NCBI GenBank assembly: GCA_964017045.1
Contig: OZ024806.1
Location: 20,822,922 to 20,886,921 of the forward strand
DNA: 64,000 nucleotides
From: Omphiscola glabra
Lineage: Eukaryota; Mollusca; Gastropoda; Lymnaeidae
Direction of reading: 5' to 3'
Below the pieces are notes generated by a model. That model did no database searches and was not told where the DNA came from. It saw nothing but the letters and a program-made list of their open reading frames with translations. The translations under genes and the position numbers were made by a program. Positions 25,126 to 37,810 of the stretch are shown here, piece by piece. Position 1 is the first letter of the stretch; the number at the start of each line of letters is the position of its first letter.

Positions 25126-25262
25126 CAGTGGTACTGTCTTCTACCAGACAGTGGTACTGTCTTCTGCCAGACAGTGGTACTGTCTTCTGCCAGACAGTGG
25201 TACTGTCTTCTACCAGACAGTGGTACTGTCTTCTGCCAGACAGTGGTACTGTCTTCTGCCAC
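25126..25262. repeat. 23-bp array of perfect hairpins
   Basis: Six copies of CAGACAGTGGTACTGTCTTC. Each holds AGACAGT-GGT-ACTGTCT, a perfect 7-bp stem with a 3-base loop. Confidence 0.92.
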
Positions 25263-25570
25263 ACATTGGATGCAACTTCTTTTGATGACTAAATCAGTCC
25301 ACAGTTTTTTTTTATTAGCAACGTATTCTGATATTTCCTCTTCTTTTTAGAAGAGCACAAAAACAGGAAACGTATGCGTCATAGGAAACGGACGGAAGTG
25401 CTTTGAAAACTTAATTGCAAAAACGGGTGAATTATGATTTTCAAAAACTAACTTAAGTGTCATTACATTCGATCCTTGTCCAATACTCCAGCACCTTGGC
25501 CAAAAGTAGTGATTTTTCCTAGAACAATGCGAAAACTTGGGTTTTTCCTTACAACTGTTTTTTGTCATGA

Positions 25571-27130
25571 CGCTGGTGTACATGTTACCGGCAATGTTTA
25601 AAATGCAGGTATTGTATAGAATGCCTTGGAATTATATAGAATGCCTGGGAATTATATAGAATGCCTGGGAATTATATAGAATGCCTGGGAATTATATAGA
25701 ATGCCTGGGAATTATATAGAATGCCTGGGAATTATATAGAATGCCTGGGAATTATATAGAATGCCTGGGAATTATATAGAATGCCTGGGAATTGTATAGA
25801 ATGCCTGGGAATTGTATAGAATGCCTGGGAATTGTATAGAATGCCTGGGAATTGTATAGAATGCCTGGGAATTATATAGAATGCCTGGGAATTATATAGA
25901 ATGCCTGGGAATTATATAGAATGCCTGGGAATTGTATAGAATGCCTGGGAATTGTATAGAATGCCTGGGAATTGTATAGAATGCCTGGGAATTGTATAGA
26001 ATGCCTGGGAATTATATAGAATGCCTGGGAATTATATAGAATGCCTGGGAATTATATAGAATGCCTGGGAATTATATAGAATGCCTGGGAATTATATAGA
26101 ATGCCTGGGAATTATATAGAATGCCTGGGAATTATATAGAATGCCTGGGAATTATATAGAATGCCTGGGAATTATATAGAATGCCTGGGAATTATATAGA
26201 ATGCCTGGGAATTGTATAGAATGCCTGGGAATTGTATAGAATGCCTGGGAATTGTATAGAATGCCTGGGAATTGTATAGAATGCCTGGGAATTGTATAGA
26301 ATGCCTGGGAATTATATAGAATGCCTGGGAATTATATAGAATGCCTGGGAATTATATAGAATGCCTGGGAATTATATAGAATGCCTGGGAATTATATAGA
26401 ATGCCTGGGAATTATATAGAATGCCTGGGAATTATATAGAATGCCTGGGAATTATATAGAATGCCTGGGAATTATATAGAATGCCTGGGAATTATATAGA
26501 ATGCCTGGGAATTATATAGAATGCCTGGGAATTATATAGAATGCCTGGGAATTATATAGAATGCCTGGGAATTATATAGAATGCCTGGGAATTATATAGA
26601 ATGCCTGGGAATTATATAGAATGCCTGTGAATTATATAGAATGCCTGGGAATTATATAGAATTGCTGAAGCTTGTAGGCAAAGAATGAATGATTTTCGTG
26701 ATTATGTTACATACTTTTCCTAGGCATTTGATACATTGCCTAGGTATTATACACATTGACAAACATACTTCAGGCAATGCTTCAAAAAAAAAAAGCGTAA
26801 GAAAAAGGATTTATTTGAAGAAACACATATTTGAAAACGAAAGAAGAAATGTGTGCTACGTAAAGGACGTTCTTAACAAAGAAACCGTAATGCAAAGGTG
26901 GCACCCAGCTACTTGTTGCAGCAAGTGAGGCTGGAGTGGCATTTTTGAATTGTACTTAATTTTCTTTTTCCCACGAAGATGCCTCATGTCTTGGCACTCT
27001 GCCACCTAGAAAATGTGTGAAGTATAAACCATTTCATACTTACCCTACAACCTTCAGGCATTCTATATAATTCCTAGGCATTCCATACAATGCCGGCTTT
27101 CATACATTGCCCGTAACATGTATACCGCTG
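25571..27130. mobile_element. Inverted-repeat (foldback-like) element filled with a 20-bp satellite
   Basis: About 75 bases at 25571-25650 reappear inverted at about 27050-27130, with blocks GTACATGTTACCGGCAATG and ATTATATAGAATGCCTG on both sides. Between them lie about 1.05 kb of the 20-bp satellite, which is an amplification of the inner part of the left arm, and about 400 bp of unique DNA. No transposase is visible. Confidence 0.55.
25603..26660. repeat. 20-bp satellite, about 53 copies
   Basis: GAATGCCTGGGAATTATATA is extremely homogeneous. ATATA and GTATA variants occur in runs, which suggests recent expansion in blocks. Confidence 0.98.
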
Positions 27131-27239
27131 TGACCGTCTATTGACACAAGGACGGTATCACAGTTTGTGACGTCAAAGGGGATAAAGAAATACATGAGCG
27201 TCGTAGTCAAGTGCGATATTTTCGTTCCAAGTGAAAGAC

Positions 27240-27628
27240 ATATGGTCCTAGACATATGACCTTAGACATATGATCCTAGACATATGATCCTAGACACATG
27301 ATCCTAGACATATGATCCTAGACATATGATCTTAGACATATGATCTTGGACATATGATCTTGGGTATATGATCTTGGACATATGATCTTCTATATATGAT
27401 ATTGGACATATGATCCTAGACATATGATCCTAGACATATGATCTTAGACATATGAACTTGGACATATCACATTGAACATATGATCCTAGACATATGATCT
27501 TAGACATATGATCATAGACTTATGATCCTGGACATATGATCCTAGACATATGATCCTAGACATATGATCCTAAACATATGATCTTAGATATATGATCGTA
27601 GATATATGATCTTAGAAATATGATCATA
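27240..27628. repeat. 14-bp array with NdeI-type palindrome
   Basis: About 27 copies of ACATATGATCCTAG, each containing the palindrome CATATG. Confidence 0.93.
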
Positions 27629-27629
27629 G

Positions 27630-29260
27630 GCGCCTTAATTGATATTGTATACATAATGTCCTAAAATACAATTGACTACGGTTGTTATTACCTAAACGCG
27701 TAGATTCAGAAGTTTGTATGGATAAAATATAGCTGTAGTTGGACTTGAGTTGAAATCCAAAGCTTATGATGTTTTTTTGTTTTTGTTTCCTGCACTGGAG
27801 GATTTAATTATTTATTACATTTTTGCTTAATTAAGCATGGACTTAGAGTTTCACATGTATATCAGGGGCTGATAGGGGTGCAGTCATGGGTGCCTTGGGA
27901 AAAAAATCCCGTTGGATTCACCACAGCGAATGATAATGGGCCGCCTCTACATTACAATAAAACTTGCGCATTATTTCTCCAGTTACAAATTTCGGGCCTG
28001 GGCCGCTTAGATACTGTTTTTCACCCTTAGACACTTTTTGGACACTCATGTCTGCCAGTGCCCCCAGCTGCCTCGTTTGATCAAGTTTATAAGCAACTTT
28101 CACGTGAGTGACCCGAGTGAGAATCAGTTTATATGATGTAGTGCACTATATACTTAGCACCTGTGCACAGTGCACTGAGCATGTAGGATTAGAGGGAAAG
28201 TTGAACGCAACCTTCATTGGCACCTAATATATTTTTAGACTTGGCCTTTAGGGAAAAAGACCCAATTTTTAAAATGATTAACACTTTGTTTTAGTCCCCC
28301 GTAGCCCCCCAGATTAGTTACGCTTTTATGAAGTTTGAAAAGTAAAGTTTCCATAGCGTAGTGACGTCATCATTATTTAGCCTTCGTTTTTAATAAAGTT
28401 TTATTATTATAATTACATCTAGCAAATGGGAAAACGATAAATTTATTTATTTAATTAACTTAATTTTTTTTTCTGAATTAACCCAAAATAAATTATTCTG
28501 GAAAACTCGGGGTTTGAGAACCGCGGCCGCGGTGCAGGTTTGGTGTCGATTTTTTCAACACTTTATCAGATTCGTGCACACTTTATCATATTTATACACA
28601 CTTTATCGTAATCAAAATAAAAGGCGGGCGACATTATTAAGAATTCAGAGTAGAGCTGGCCCTCTTGTGTGTTGATTTAATTACAACACCCGACAACCAA
28701 AGGAGAGGAGCAATTATGTTTTCTTGGAAATATGTAATATATTCATCTTTAGGTAGCCGTTGTGCCTTTTTTTGAGAACCTCGCCCCCAAATTTCTTAGT
28801 TTACTTAACGCTGTTCGTTCGTTTACATTCAAACCCTCTTCTCCAACCCACCCCTTTTGTTCCTGAAGTGTTTTTTTAAAATTGTGATTAACAAATTGTC
28901 TTATGATGAAACAAAAAGCACTTAGATTATATTCCGTTAAGATTTGTTCCGATCATTGTCTGATGCTGTTTTTTTTTTATTAAATTGATCCCAAATGTCG
29001 TTGAGATTAAACATGTATTTATTATTTACAACACACACACGAGAGATGTTTTTATGAATGTGTACATTTTTTTTTAAAACCATAACTGTCAACTAGAATT
29101 AACACTTGTTTCAACCAATCAACCAGCGAGTTGGAGTTGTTTCTTTATTTTAGTTCGTTGTCTATCATGTTTATTTGATTGTTTTGTTTTAACATTTGAA
29201 GAGAAAAAACAAAACACTCTAGACGTCCCCCATAGACCGTCTTATTCGTCTGATGACCGC
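27630..29260. other. Region without recognised genes
   Basis: AT-rich single-copy-looking DNA. I see no supported exon, RNA gene or element. Confidence 0.5.
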
Positions 29261-29269
29261 CAATTCTGG

Positions 29270-29475
29270 TGGCATTTTCCTCTGGTGGCACTTTGCTCTG
29301 GTGGCACTTTGCTCTGGTGACAGCCATCTCTGGTGGCACTTTGCTCTGGTGGCACTTTGCTCTGGTGGCACTTTGCTCTGGTGGCACTTTGCTATGATGG
29401 CACTTTGCTCTGGTGGCACTTTGCTCTGGTGGCACTTTGCTCTGGTGGCACTTTGCTCTGGTGGCTCTTCGCTCT
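29270..29475. repeat. 16-bp array
   Basis: About 13 copies of CTCTGGTGGCACTTTG. Confidence 0.93.
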
Positions 29476-29544
29476 GTTGGGAACCTACATTGATATTACA
29501 TGTTCAAGTGGTAGCCTGCTCTTGTATTTAAACAAAATATATTG

Positions 29545-31226
29545 AGACAACGACACTATCGAGTTAATATAACACCGACTTGAGAGAGTTAATATAACAC
29601 CAACTGGAGTGAGTTAATATAACACCAACTTGAGTGAGTTAATATAACAACAACTTGAGTGAGTTAATATAACACCCACTTGAGTGAGTTAATATAACAA
29701 CAACTTGAGTGAGTTAATATAACACCCACTTGAGTGAGTTAATATAACAACAACTTGAGTGAGTTAATATAACACCAACTTGAGTGAGTTAATATAACAA
29801 CAACTTGAGTGAGTTAATATAACACCCACTTGAGTGAGTTAATATAACAACAACTTGAGTGAGTTAATATAACACCCACTTGAGTGAGTTAATATAACAA
29901 CAACTTGAGTGAGTTAATATAACACCAACTTGAGTGAGTAAATATAATACCAACTTGAGAGAGTAAATATAACACCAACTTGAGTGAGTTAATATAACAC
30001 CAACTTGAGTGAGTTAATATAACACCAACAGGAGTGAGTTAATATAACACCAACTTGAGTGAGTTAATATAACACCAACTGGAGTGAGTTAATATAACAC
30101 CCACTTGAGTGAGTTAATATAACAACAACTTGAGTGAGTTAATATAACACCCACTTGAGTGAGTTAATATAACACCAACTTGAGAGAGTTAATATAACAC
30201 CAACTTGAGAGAGTTAACATAACACCAACTTGAGACAGTGAATGTAACACCAACTTGAGAGATCGAATATTACACCAACTTGAGAGAGTGAATATTACAC
30301 CAACTTGAGAGAGTGAATATAACACCAACTTGAGAGAGTGAATATAACACCAACTTGAAAGAGTGAATATTACACCAACTTGAGAGAGTGAATATTACAC
30401 CAACTTGAGAGAGTGAATATAACACCAACTTGAGAGAGTGAATATTACACCAACTTGAGAGAGTGAATATAACACCAACTTGAGAGATCGAATATTACAC
30501 CAACTTGAGAGAGTGAATATTACACCAACTTGAGAGAGTGAATATAACACCAACTTGAGAGAGTGAATATAACACCAACTTGAAAGAGTGAATATTACAC
30601 CAACTTGAGAGAGTGAATATAACACCAACTTGAGAGAGTGAATATTACACCAACTTGAGAGAGTGAATATAACACCAACTTGAGAGAGTGAATATTACAC
30701 CAACTTGAGAGAGTGAATATAACACCAACTTGAGAGAGTGAATATTACACCAACTTGAGACAGTGAATATAACACCAACTTGAGAGATCGAATATTACAC
30801 CAACTTGAGAGAGTGAATATTACACCAACTTGAGAGAGTGAATATAACACCAACTTGAGAGAGTGAATATAACACCAACTTGAAAGAGTGAATATTACAC
30901 CAACTTGAGAGAGTGAATATAACACCAACTTGAGAGAGTGAATATTACACCAACTTGAGAGAGTGAATATAACACCAACTTGAGAGAGTGAATATTACAC
31001 CAACTTGAGAGAGTGAATATAACACCAACTTGAGAGAGTGAATATTACACCAACTTGCGACAGTTAATATAACACCAACTTTAGAGAGTTAACATAACAC
31101 CAACTTGAGAGAGTTAACATAACACCAGCTTGAGAGAGTTAATATAACACCAGCTTGAGAGAGTTAATATTACACCAATTTGAGAGAGTTAATATAACAC
31201 CAACTTGAGAGAGTTAATATAATACC
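29545..31226. repeat. 25-bp satellite, interrupted by a LINE
   Basis: About 68 copies of GAGTTAATATAACACCAACTT-type units. GAGTGAG units dominate the left part and GAGAGAGTG units the right. A roughly 300-bp block starting near 30482 is repeated near 30782. Confidence 0.95.
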
Positions 31227-32325
31227 AAAAATAACTATAGGAAAATTAACCAAACCATCAAAAAGGGTATGAGAAGGGCAAAGAAGAACTGTATTGAAGA
31301 GAAATGCTACGACATTGAAAATTGCTTGAAGAAAAACAATGGCAAAAAGGCATACCAGTTGGTGAAAGAACTAACCACTGCAAAGCAAAGGTGTAGTACT
31401 ACCATACAAGATAAAAATGGTAAATGTTTGACTGAGGAAAATGATATCCTGAAAAGATGGACTGAATACAGCTCAGAGCTGTATAATGAAAATATAAAGA
31501 TAGACCCAGAGATCGCCGACAATCACCAACCTACGCTTTGCGGATGACATAGACAGACTGGCTGGAAGCGAAGAAGAGCCAACCTAGTAAAGTGTCTCGA
31601 CAAGACGTCATCGTCCTTTGGCATGCAAATCAGTGCAGAAAAGACAAAAATGATGACGAATAGCACCACTGGCATCGCCACTGAAATTAAGGTCGGAGAG
31701 GAAAGGTTAGAGACAGTTGGCAGCTTCAAGTATCTCGGAGCAATAGTCTCGAAAGAAGGCTCCAAGCCCGAATTGATGGCCAGGATTGCGCAGACCACAA
31801 CAGCACTAAAGAGGCTCAGGTAAATATAGAACGACAAAAATATAGCCCCCGGCACCAAAATCAGGCTGATACGCTCATTATTCGTTTCCATTTTCTTATA
31901 TGCCTGTGAGTCCTGGACATTAACAGCAGAACTTGAAAGGAAAATATAAGCGATAGAGATGAGATGTTTCAGAGCCATTCTAGGCATATGCTAAAGAAAC
32001 CATATCACCAATGACCAAGTGAAAGAAAGGATTCGTCAAGCTATTGGGCATTATGATGACCTCTGGTGTCTGTAAAAAGCGCAAACGTGAGTGGTATGGC
32101 CACGTGACCAGAAAACAATGGCTCGCCAAAGAAATCATGCAGGGCACAACTAGAGGAGGGAGAAGAAGAGGAAGACAGAGAAAAATATGGGAAGATAACT
32201 TCAAAGAGTGGACGGGATTAAAACTAGTCGTAGTGCTGAAGACCGAGAGGAATGGAGAAGGATAGTTTTCATGTCATCTGTGGCGCCCACCGGTCCAAGA
32301 ACTATGGGACATGATGATAATGATG
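31227..32325 (+). pseudogene. RTE-type LINE, internally deleted, inside a satellite
   Basis: Frames here resemble the endonuclease/reverse transcriptase of RTE-class LINEs. IKKGMRRAKKNCIEEKC and KKAYQLVKELTTAKQRC lie before the catalytic region. A junction at about 31515 jumps to NLRFADD (FADD box at 31537-31548), KCLDKTSSSFGMQISAEKTK and GSFKYLGAIVSKEGS. The end carries TRGGRRRGRQRKIWEDNFKE and an ATGATGATAATGATGAA tail. The finger/palm part of the reverse transcriptase before FADD is missing, and several frameshifts and stops are present, so it is dead. The 25-bp satellite resumes immediately after it. Confidence 0.85.
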
Positions 32326-32372
32326 AACTTTAGTGAGTTATTATAACACCGACTTGAGTGAGTGATCATGTA
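32326..32372. repeat. Remnant of the 25-bp satellite beyond the LINE
   Basis: About two units (AACTTTAGTGAGTTATTATA, then CACCGACTTGAGTGAGTG) resume directly after the RTE tail. Confidence 0.85.
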
Positions 32373-32374
32373 CC

Positions 32375-34085
32375 CCCATTATTTCAAAATTTTATTCGGT
32401 TAGTATTTTTAATAATAAAAATGTTCATCTTTGCCATGATAGATACACTCGCTCATTTAATATACTTTAGCTGCTAAATACAGAAATTCGCCGAGGCATA
32501 AATCTTTTTCAATTCCATACCCCTGGCTTTAAAGATGCCAATTGTAAAACATCTCCGCTGGAACATATTTTAAACCGTTATCTGTGACCTGTGATCCGTA
32601 AGATTTGGTAATTGTCTCTGGTAAAACCTGCAAAGTGGCGGGAGTTAATTACGTAAATAAAATGACGTCATTAAATTAACGCACAGCAATGATACAATTA
32701 TTATCATGAATTTTACGCGTGGTCGTTTGTGAAGTAAGGCGGTCAACTTAATCATTTCAAATTAAACTCAAATTGAACACCATAAAGATATGATCACATT
32801 AAACACTTTCATCATAGTTTTACATTAAACGCCTCTCTCAGAGTCTTATGTCACCACACACTGGTGGCCGTCCACTGCATCCTGGTGTATTTCCGGTCGT
32901 CTTGCCACCGGATCAAATAAGCAAGGACGAGGGAGTGAGGCTGGCGAACTGAGAAACTCTCCCCACAACTTTAAACCAAATACAGGTCAAGTCAAAGCTA
33001 CTTATTTTCTCGGAAATTGCCATGATCATCCTCGCTTGCGAAGGAAGAACAACAACATATCACCACAAAACTTGGTATAAAACAAAACAAATAAATTATT
33101 CTCTAAAATTATTGCATATTTATTGAATATGTTCCATCCTTTTTCATAGAGGGTTCACAAAATTTGTTCTAAAAAAAATGTCTGGATAGTTGGTCTCTGA
33201 TCTTCAGGGCTGCATCACATCGGTCTTCCTGTAGCGGGCAGGTGTCAGTCGTAGTTAATGATCCGTCAATGTAAACGAAAACAGGAGAGTACAACATATG
33301 GTAAATTCAATGCGTTTTATCCAAGTGTGTTTTATATTGGTAAGCATGGTCAGACGTAGAGTGCAAGCTTGAAAGTAAACATTGCAAGCACTTTTGAGAA
33401 CGCGACCAACAATGATCTCTTATATATATCACGCTTCTGGTGTGACTCGTGGACGGCTTCCTAATTTACTGCCTCCATTTCCGGTTCCTTTCTATTCAGC
33501 GAATTGGGATTGAGCGTATACTATAAATAACTCTATATGTTTGAAAGAAAGTATGGTTCAATAATGTGTTCAATAGCGCGAAAAATATAATTCCCGATAA
33601 CTACGCTAAATGATTTTTTTTTTGTATAACGCAACTGCTTTTGGCTCGTAATATTTTCTTTTCGGAAAATGAAATCGTCTCTGTTTAAGTATGGTGTAAA
33701 AAATATTTGGTTTAAAAAGTGGATGGGACATCAGAATATTTAATATAGTTCATGGGCGTGAAATAAAACGTGTGCAGTGACGTATCATGGGGGAAGGGGT
33801 GAAGCAAAAATTGGAATTCTTAAGTGTGCGTGACTTGAGTTCATTTTGTGTAAATTAACATTAGTAGATGGGAAGTTCACGAAAAGCTGCACGCTCATGT
33901 CTGGCGGGCTATATCTAGATTTAAATATTAGCATTAGTTTCGTGGTTAAATTTAATGGTCAATGAAGAAATTCTACCAGGTCATTATTAGAAGTATGAAA
34001 TGAAATTGAAACAAATAATACGTATTGATGTTAGTACCAACTGATTTTTAAACAATGTAGTCCACCTATTTGTTGACATGAAACT
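32375..34085. other. Region without recognised genes
   Basis: No coherent exon or repeat was found. 32820-32990 is GC-richer and non-repetitive but has no open frame I trust. Confidence 0.5.
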
Positions 34086-34089
34086 TCTT

Positions 34090-34165
34090 CGACAGACACA
34101 TCATTGACATACACATCATTGACAGACAAATGATTGACAGATACATCATTGACAGACACATCATT
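34090..34165. repeat. Short array, ACATCATTGACAGAC
   Basis: About four copies; related GATGAA/TGTCGATGAA motifs continue more loosely to 34350. Confidence 0.7.
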
Positions 34166-34484
34166 GTTATTAAGCTTAATTTGATTGATTAGTATTGTGA
34201 CATGTCAATGAAGTGTCTGTGAAAGAAATGTCCATAACGATGTTTTTTCGATCAATGCATTGTCTGTCGATAGAATTTCTGTCAAGGTTCTGTCTTTCGA
34301 TGAAAAGTCCGTTAATGAAATGTTTTGTCGATGAAGTTTCTGCCGATGAACTGGTCTGCTACTACGGTTTGGTCTGTATCCTTCCAGTGGCGGAAACGTG
34401 AAAGTGTCGATGGGGACACAAAACAAGACAGTTGGCGCCAATAATAAGCAGTTTACAAATGAAGGCTTTAAGAGCAATAGTAAT

Positions 34485-35080
34485 TATCCAAGACTGGGAC
34501 ATTAACATTTACTATACAAGACTGAGAGAGTAACATTTACTATACAAGACTGAGAGAGTAACATTTACTGTACAAGACCGAGACAGTAACATTTACTATA
34601 CAACACTGAGATAGTAACATTTACTATACAAGACTGAGAAAGTAACATTTACTGTAGAAGACCGAAACAGTAACATTTACTGTACAAGACAGAAACAGTA
34701 ACAATTTACATATACAAGACTGATATAGTAACATTTACTATACAAGACTGAGATCGTAACATTTACTATACAAGACTGAGACAGTAACATTTACTGTACA
34801 AGACAGTAACATTTACTATACAAGATTGAGACAATAAAATTTACTATACAAGACTGAGACAGTAAGATTTACTATACAAGACTGAGATAGTAACATTTAC
34901 TATACAAGACTGAGATAGTAACATTTACTATACAAGAATGAGACAGTAACATTTACTATACAAGACTGAGATAGTAACATTTACTATACAAGACTGAGAT
35001 AGAAACATTTACTATTCAAGACTGAGATAGTAACATTTACTATACAAGACTGAGATAATAACATTTACTATACAAGACAG
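34485..35080. repeat. 28-bp array
   Basis: About 21 copies of AACATTTACTATACAAGACT plus GAGATAGT. Confidence 0.95.
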
Positions 35081-35225
35081 ACAGTAAAAGTGATCTCCTT
35101 ACGTTGGCCATCCTTTTCTGTCATGTTCCGTAGGTCGTGAGCTCAAGACATAGCGATCCTGCTGGTGTGCTGGAAGATAGAATTGTATCATATCTTTAAT
35201 AATCACAGAGAGACAAGAGTCTAAT

Positions 35226-36584
35226 CAGTGGCGTCACTAGGGTTGGTGTCACTAGGGTTGGTGTCACTAGGGTTGGTGTCACTAGGGTTGGCGTCACTAG
35301 GGTCGGTGTCACTAGGGTTGGCGTCACTAGGGTTGGCGTCACTAGGGTTGGCGTCACTAGGGTTGGCGTCACTAAGGTTGGTGTCACTAGGGTTGGCGTC
35401 ACTAGGGTTGGTGTCACTAGGGTTGGCGTCACTAGGGTTGGCGTCACTATGGTTGGTGTCACTAGGGTTGGCGTCACTAGGGTTGGCGTCACTAGGGTTG
35501 GCGTCACTAGGGTTGGCGTCACTAGGGTTGGCGTCACTAGGGTTGGCGTCACTAGGGTTGGCGTCACTAGGGTTGGCGTCACTAGGGTTGGCGTCACTAG
35601 GGTTGGCGTCACTGGGGTTGGCGGCACTGGGGTTGGCGTCACTAGGGTTGGCGTCACTAGGGTTGGCGTCACTAGGGTTGGCGTCACTAGGGTTGGCGTC
35701 ACTAGGGTTGGCGTCACTAGGGTTGGTGTAACTAGGGTTGGTGTCACTAGGGTTGGTGTCACTCGGGTTGGCGTCACTAGGGTTGGTGTCACTAGGGTTG
35801 GCGTCACTAGGGTTGGCGTCACTAAGGTTGGTGTCACTAGGGTTGGCGTCACTAGGGTTGGTGTCACTAGGGTTGGCGTCACTAGGGTTGGCGTCACTAG
35901 GGTTGGTGTCACTAGGGTTGGCGTCACTAGGGTTGGCGTCACTAGGGTTGGCGTCACTAGGGTTGGCGTCACTAGGGTTGGCGTCACTAGGGTTGGCGTC
36001 ACTAGGGTTGGCGTCACTAGGGTTGGCGTCACTGGGGTTGGCGGCACTGGGGTTGGCGTCACTAGGGTTGGCGTCACTAGGGTTGGCGTCACTAGGGTTG
36101 GCGTCACTAGGGTTGGCGTCACTAGGGTTGGCGTCACTAGGGTTGGTGTAACTAGGGTTGGTGTCACTAGGGTTGGTGTCACTCGGGTTGGCGTCACTAG
36201 GGTTGGTGTCACTAGGGTTGGTGTCACTAGGGTTGGTGTCACTGGGTTTGGTGTCACCTTGTGCGATAAATTCATGTTGTCACCCACCCCTTCAGACTTA
36301 CCAAAGGCCATTATCCGAGTGCTTGCTCTGTTGACACTCTGCTCTGATCAAACCCAGCTAAGGTGTCGCCCTGTTACTTTGACACCCTGCTCTGGTGACA
36401 CCTTTGCTCTAGTGATACACTGCTCCGTGGCAACCTGCTCTTATGTGTAGCTAATGATGAAGCGCCTCGAGTTATTTCTTTTGAAATTGCAATTTTTCAG
36501 CTGGTGTCATCCCCCCACCCCCGGGAGGGTGTCACCTGGCGCTGCGGTCCACACCGCCACCCGCACTCCCTAGTGACGCTACTG
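35226..36584. mobile_element. TIR-bounded element whose terminus became a satellite
   Basis: The left end CAGTGGCGTCACTAGGG and the right end read inward, CAGTAGCGTCACTAGGG, match at 16 of 17 positions. Flanking octamers AGTCTAAT and TGGCTTAT match at 5 of 8. About 1 kb of the interior is a 15-bp satellite, GGCGTCACTAGGGTT, which is the terminal sequence itself repeated about 68 times. The right 330 bp is unique sequence. Confidence 0.65.
35230..36250. repeat. 15-bp satellite inside the TIR element
   Basis: About 68 copies of GGCGTCACTAGGGTT. Rare variants (GGCGGCACTGGGGTT, GTAACTAGG, ACTAAGG) recur 420-450 bp apart, showing a recent block duplication. Confidence 0.97.
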
Positions 36585-36734
36585 TGGCTTATTCAACAAC
36601 ATGCTCAGCACAATAGACCAATGATATGATGGCCAACATAAACATATTCAAGCGACGTGCGGGTTGTCAGGAAAAACATAACACAACCAAACTAAAAAAA
36701 AAACAAAAAAAAAAAACAACATCAACAGAAAACG

Positions 36735-37810
36735 AAACAACAACATCAGCAACAAACAAAGAAACAACATCAGCAACAAACAAAGAAACAACATCAGCAA
36801 CAAACAAAGAAACAACATCAGCAACAAACAAAGAAACAACATCAGCAACAAACAAAGAAACAACATCAGCAACAAACAAAGAAACAACATCAGCAACAAA
36901 CAAAGAAACAATATCAGCAACAAACAAAGAAACAACATCAGCAACAAACAAAGAAACAACATCAGCAACAAACAAAACAACAACATCAGCAACAACCACA
37001 TCAAAAACATCAGCAACAAACAAAGAAACAATATCAGCAACAAACAAAACAACAACATCAGCAACAACCACATCAAAAACATCAGCAACAAACAAAGAAA
37101 CAACATCAGCAAAAACCACATCAAAAACATCAGCAACAACCACATCAAAAACATTAGCAACAACCACATCAAAAACATCAGCAACAAACAAAGAAACAAC
37201 ATCAGCAAAAACCACATCAAAAACATCAGCAACAAACAAAGAAACAACATCAGCAACAAACAAAGAAACAACATCAGCAACAAACAAAGAAACAACATCA
37301 GCAACAAACAAAGAAACAACATCAGCAACAAACAAAGAAACAACATCAGCAACAAACAAAGAAACAACATCAGCAACAAACAAAGAAACAACATCAGCAA
37401 CAAACAAAGAAACAATATCAGCAACAAACAAAGAAACAACATCAGCAACAAACAAAGAAACAACATCAGCAACAAACAAAACAACAACATCAGCAACAAC
37501 CACATCAAAAACATCAGCAACAAACAAAGAAACAATATCAGCAACAAACAAAACAACAACATCAGCAACAACCACATCAAAAACATCAGCAACAAACAAA
37601 GAAACAACATCAGCAAAAACCACATCAAAAACATCAGCAACAACCACATCAAAAACATTAGCAACAACCACATCAAAAACATCAGCAACAAACAAAGAAA
37701 CAACATCAGCAAAAACCACATCAAAAACATCAGCAACAAACAAAGAAACAACATCAGCAAAAACCACATCAAAAACATCAGCAACAACCACATCAACAAC
37801 ATCAGCAACA
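36735..37810. repeat. CAA/CAG-rich array, 24-bp based, with a 504-bp duplication
   Basis: Units of AACAACATCAGCAACAAACA mix with CCACATCAAAAACATCAGCA. Rare variants (AATATCAGC at about 36909 and 37413, ACATTAGC at about 37152 and 37656) recur 504 bp apart. The frame is open on both strands with no gene-like flank. Confidence 0.95.

Noticed and set aside
25603..26660. CRISPR-like regular repeats
   Set aside because: Direct tandem copies without unique spacers, in a eukaryotic genome with introns. The same applies to the other arrays.
35196..36450. VTPTL / RVGVT repeat proteins
   Set aside because: The 15-bp satellite inside a transposon, open on both strands by period.
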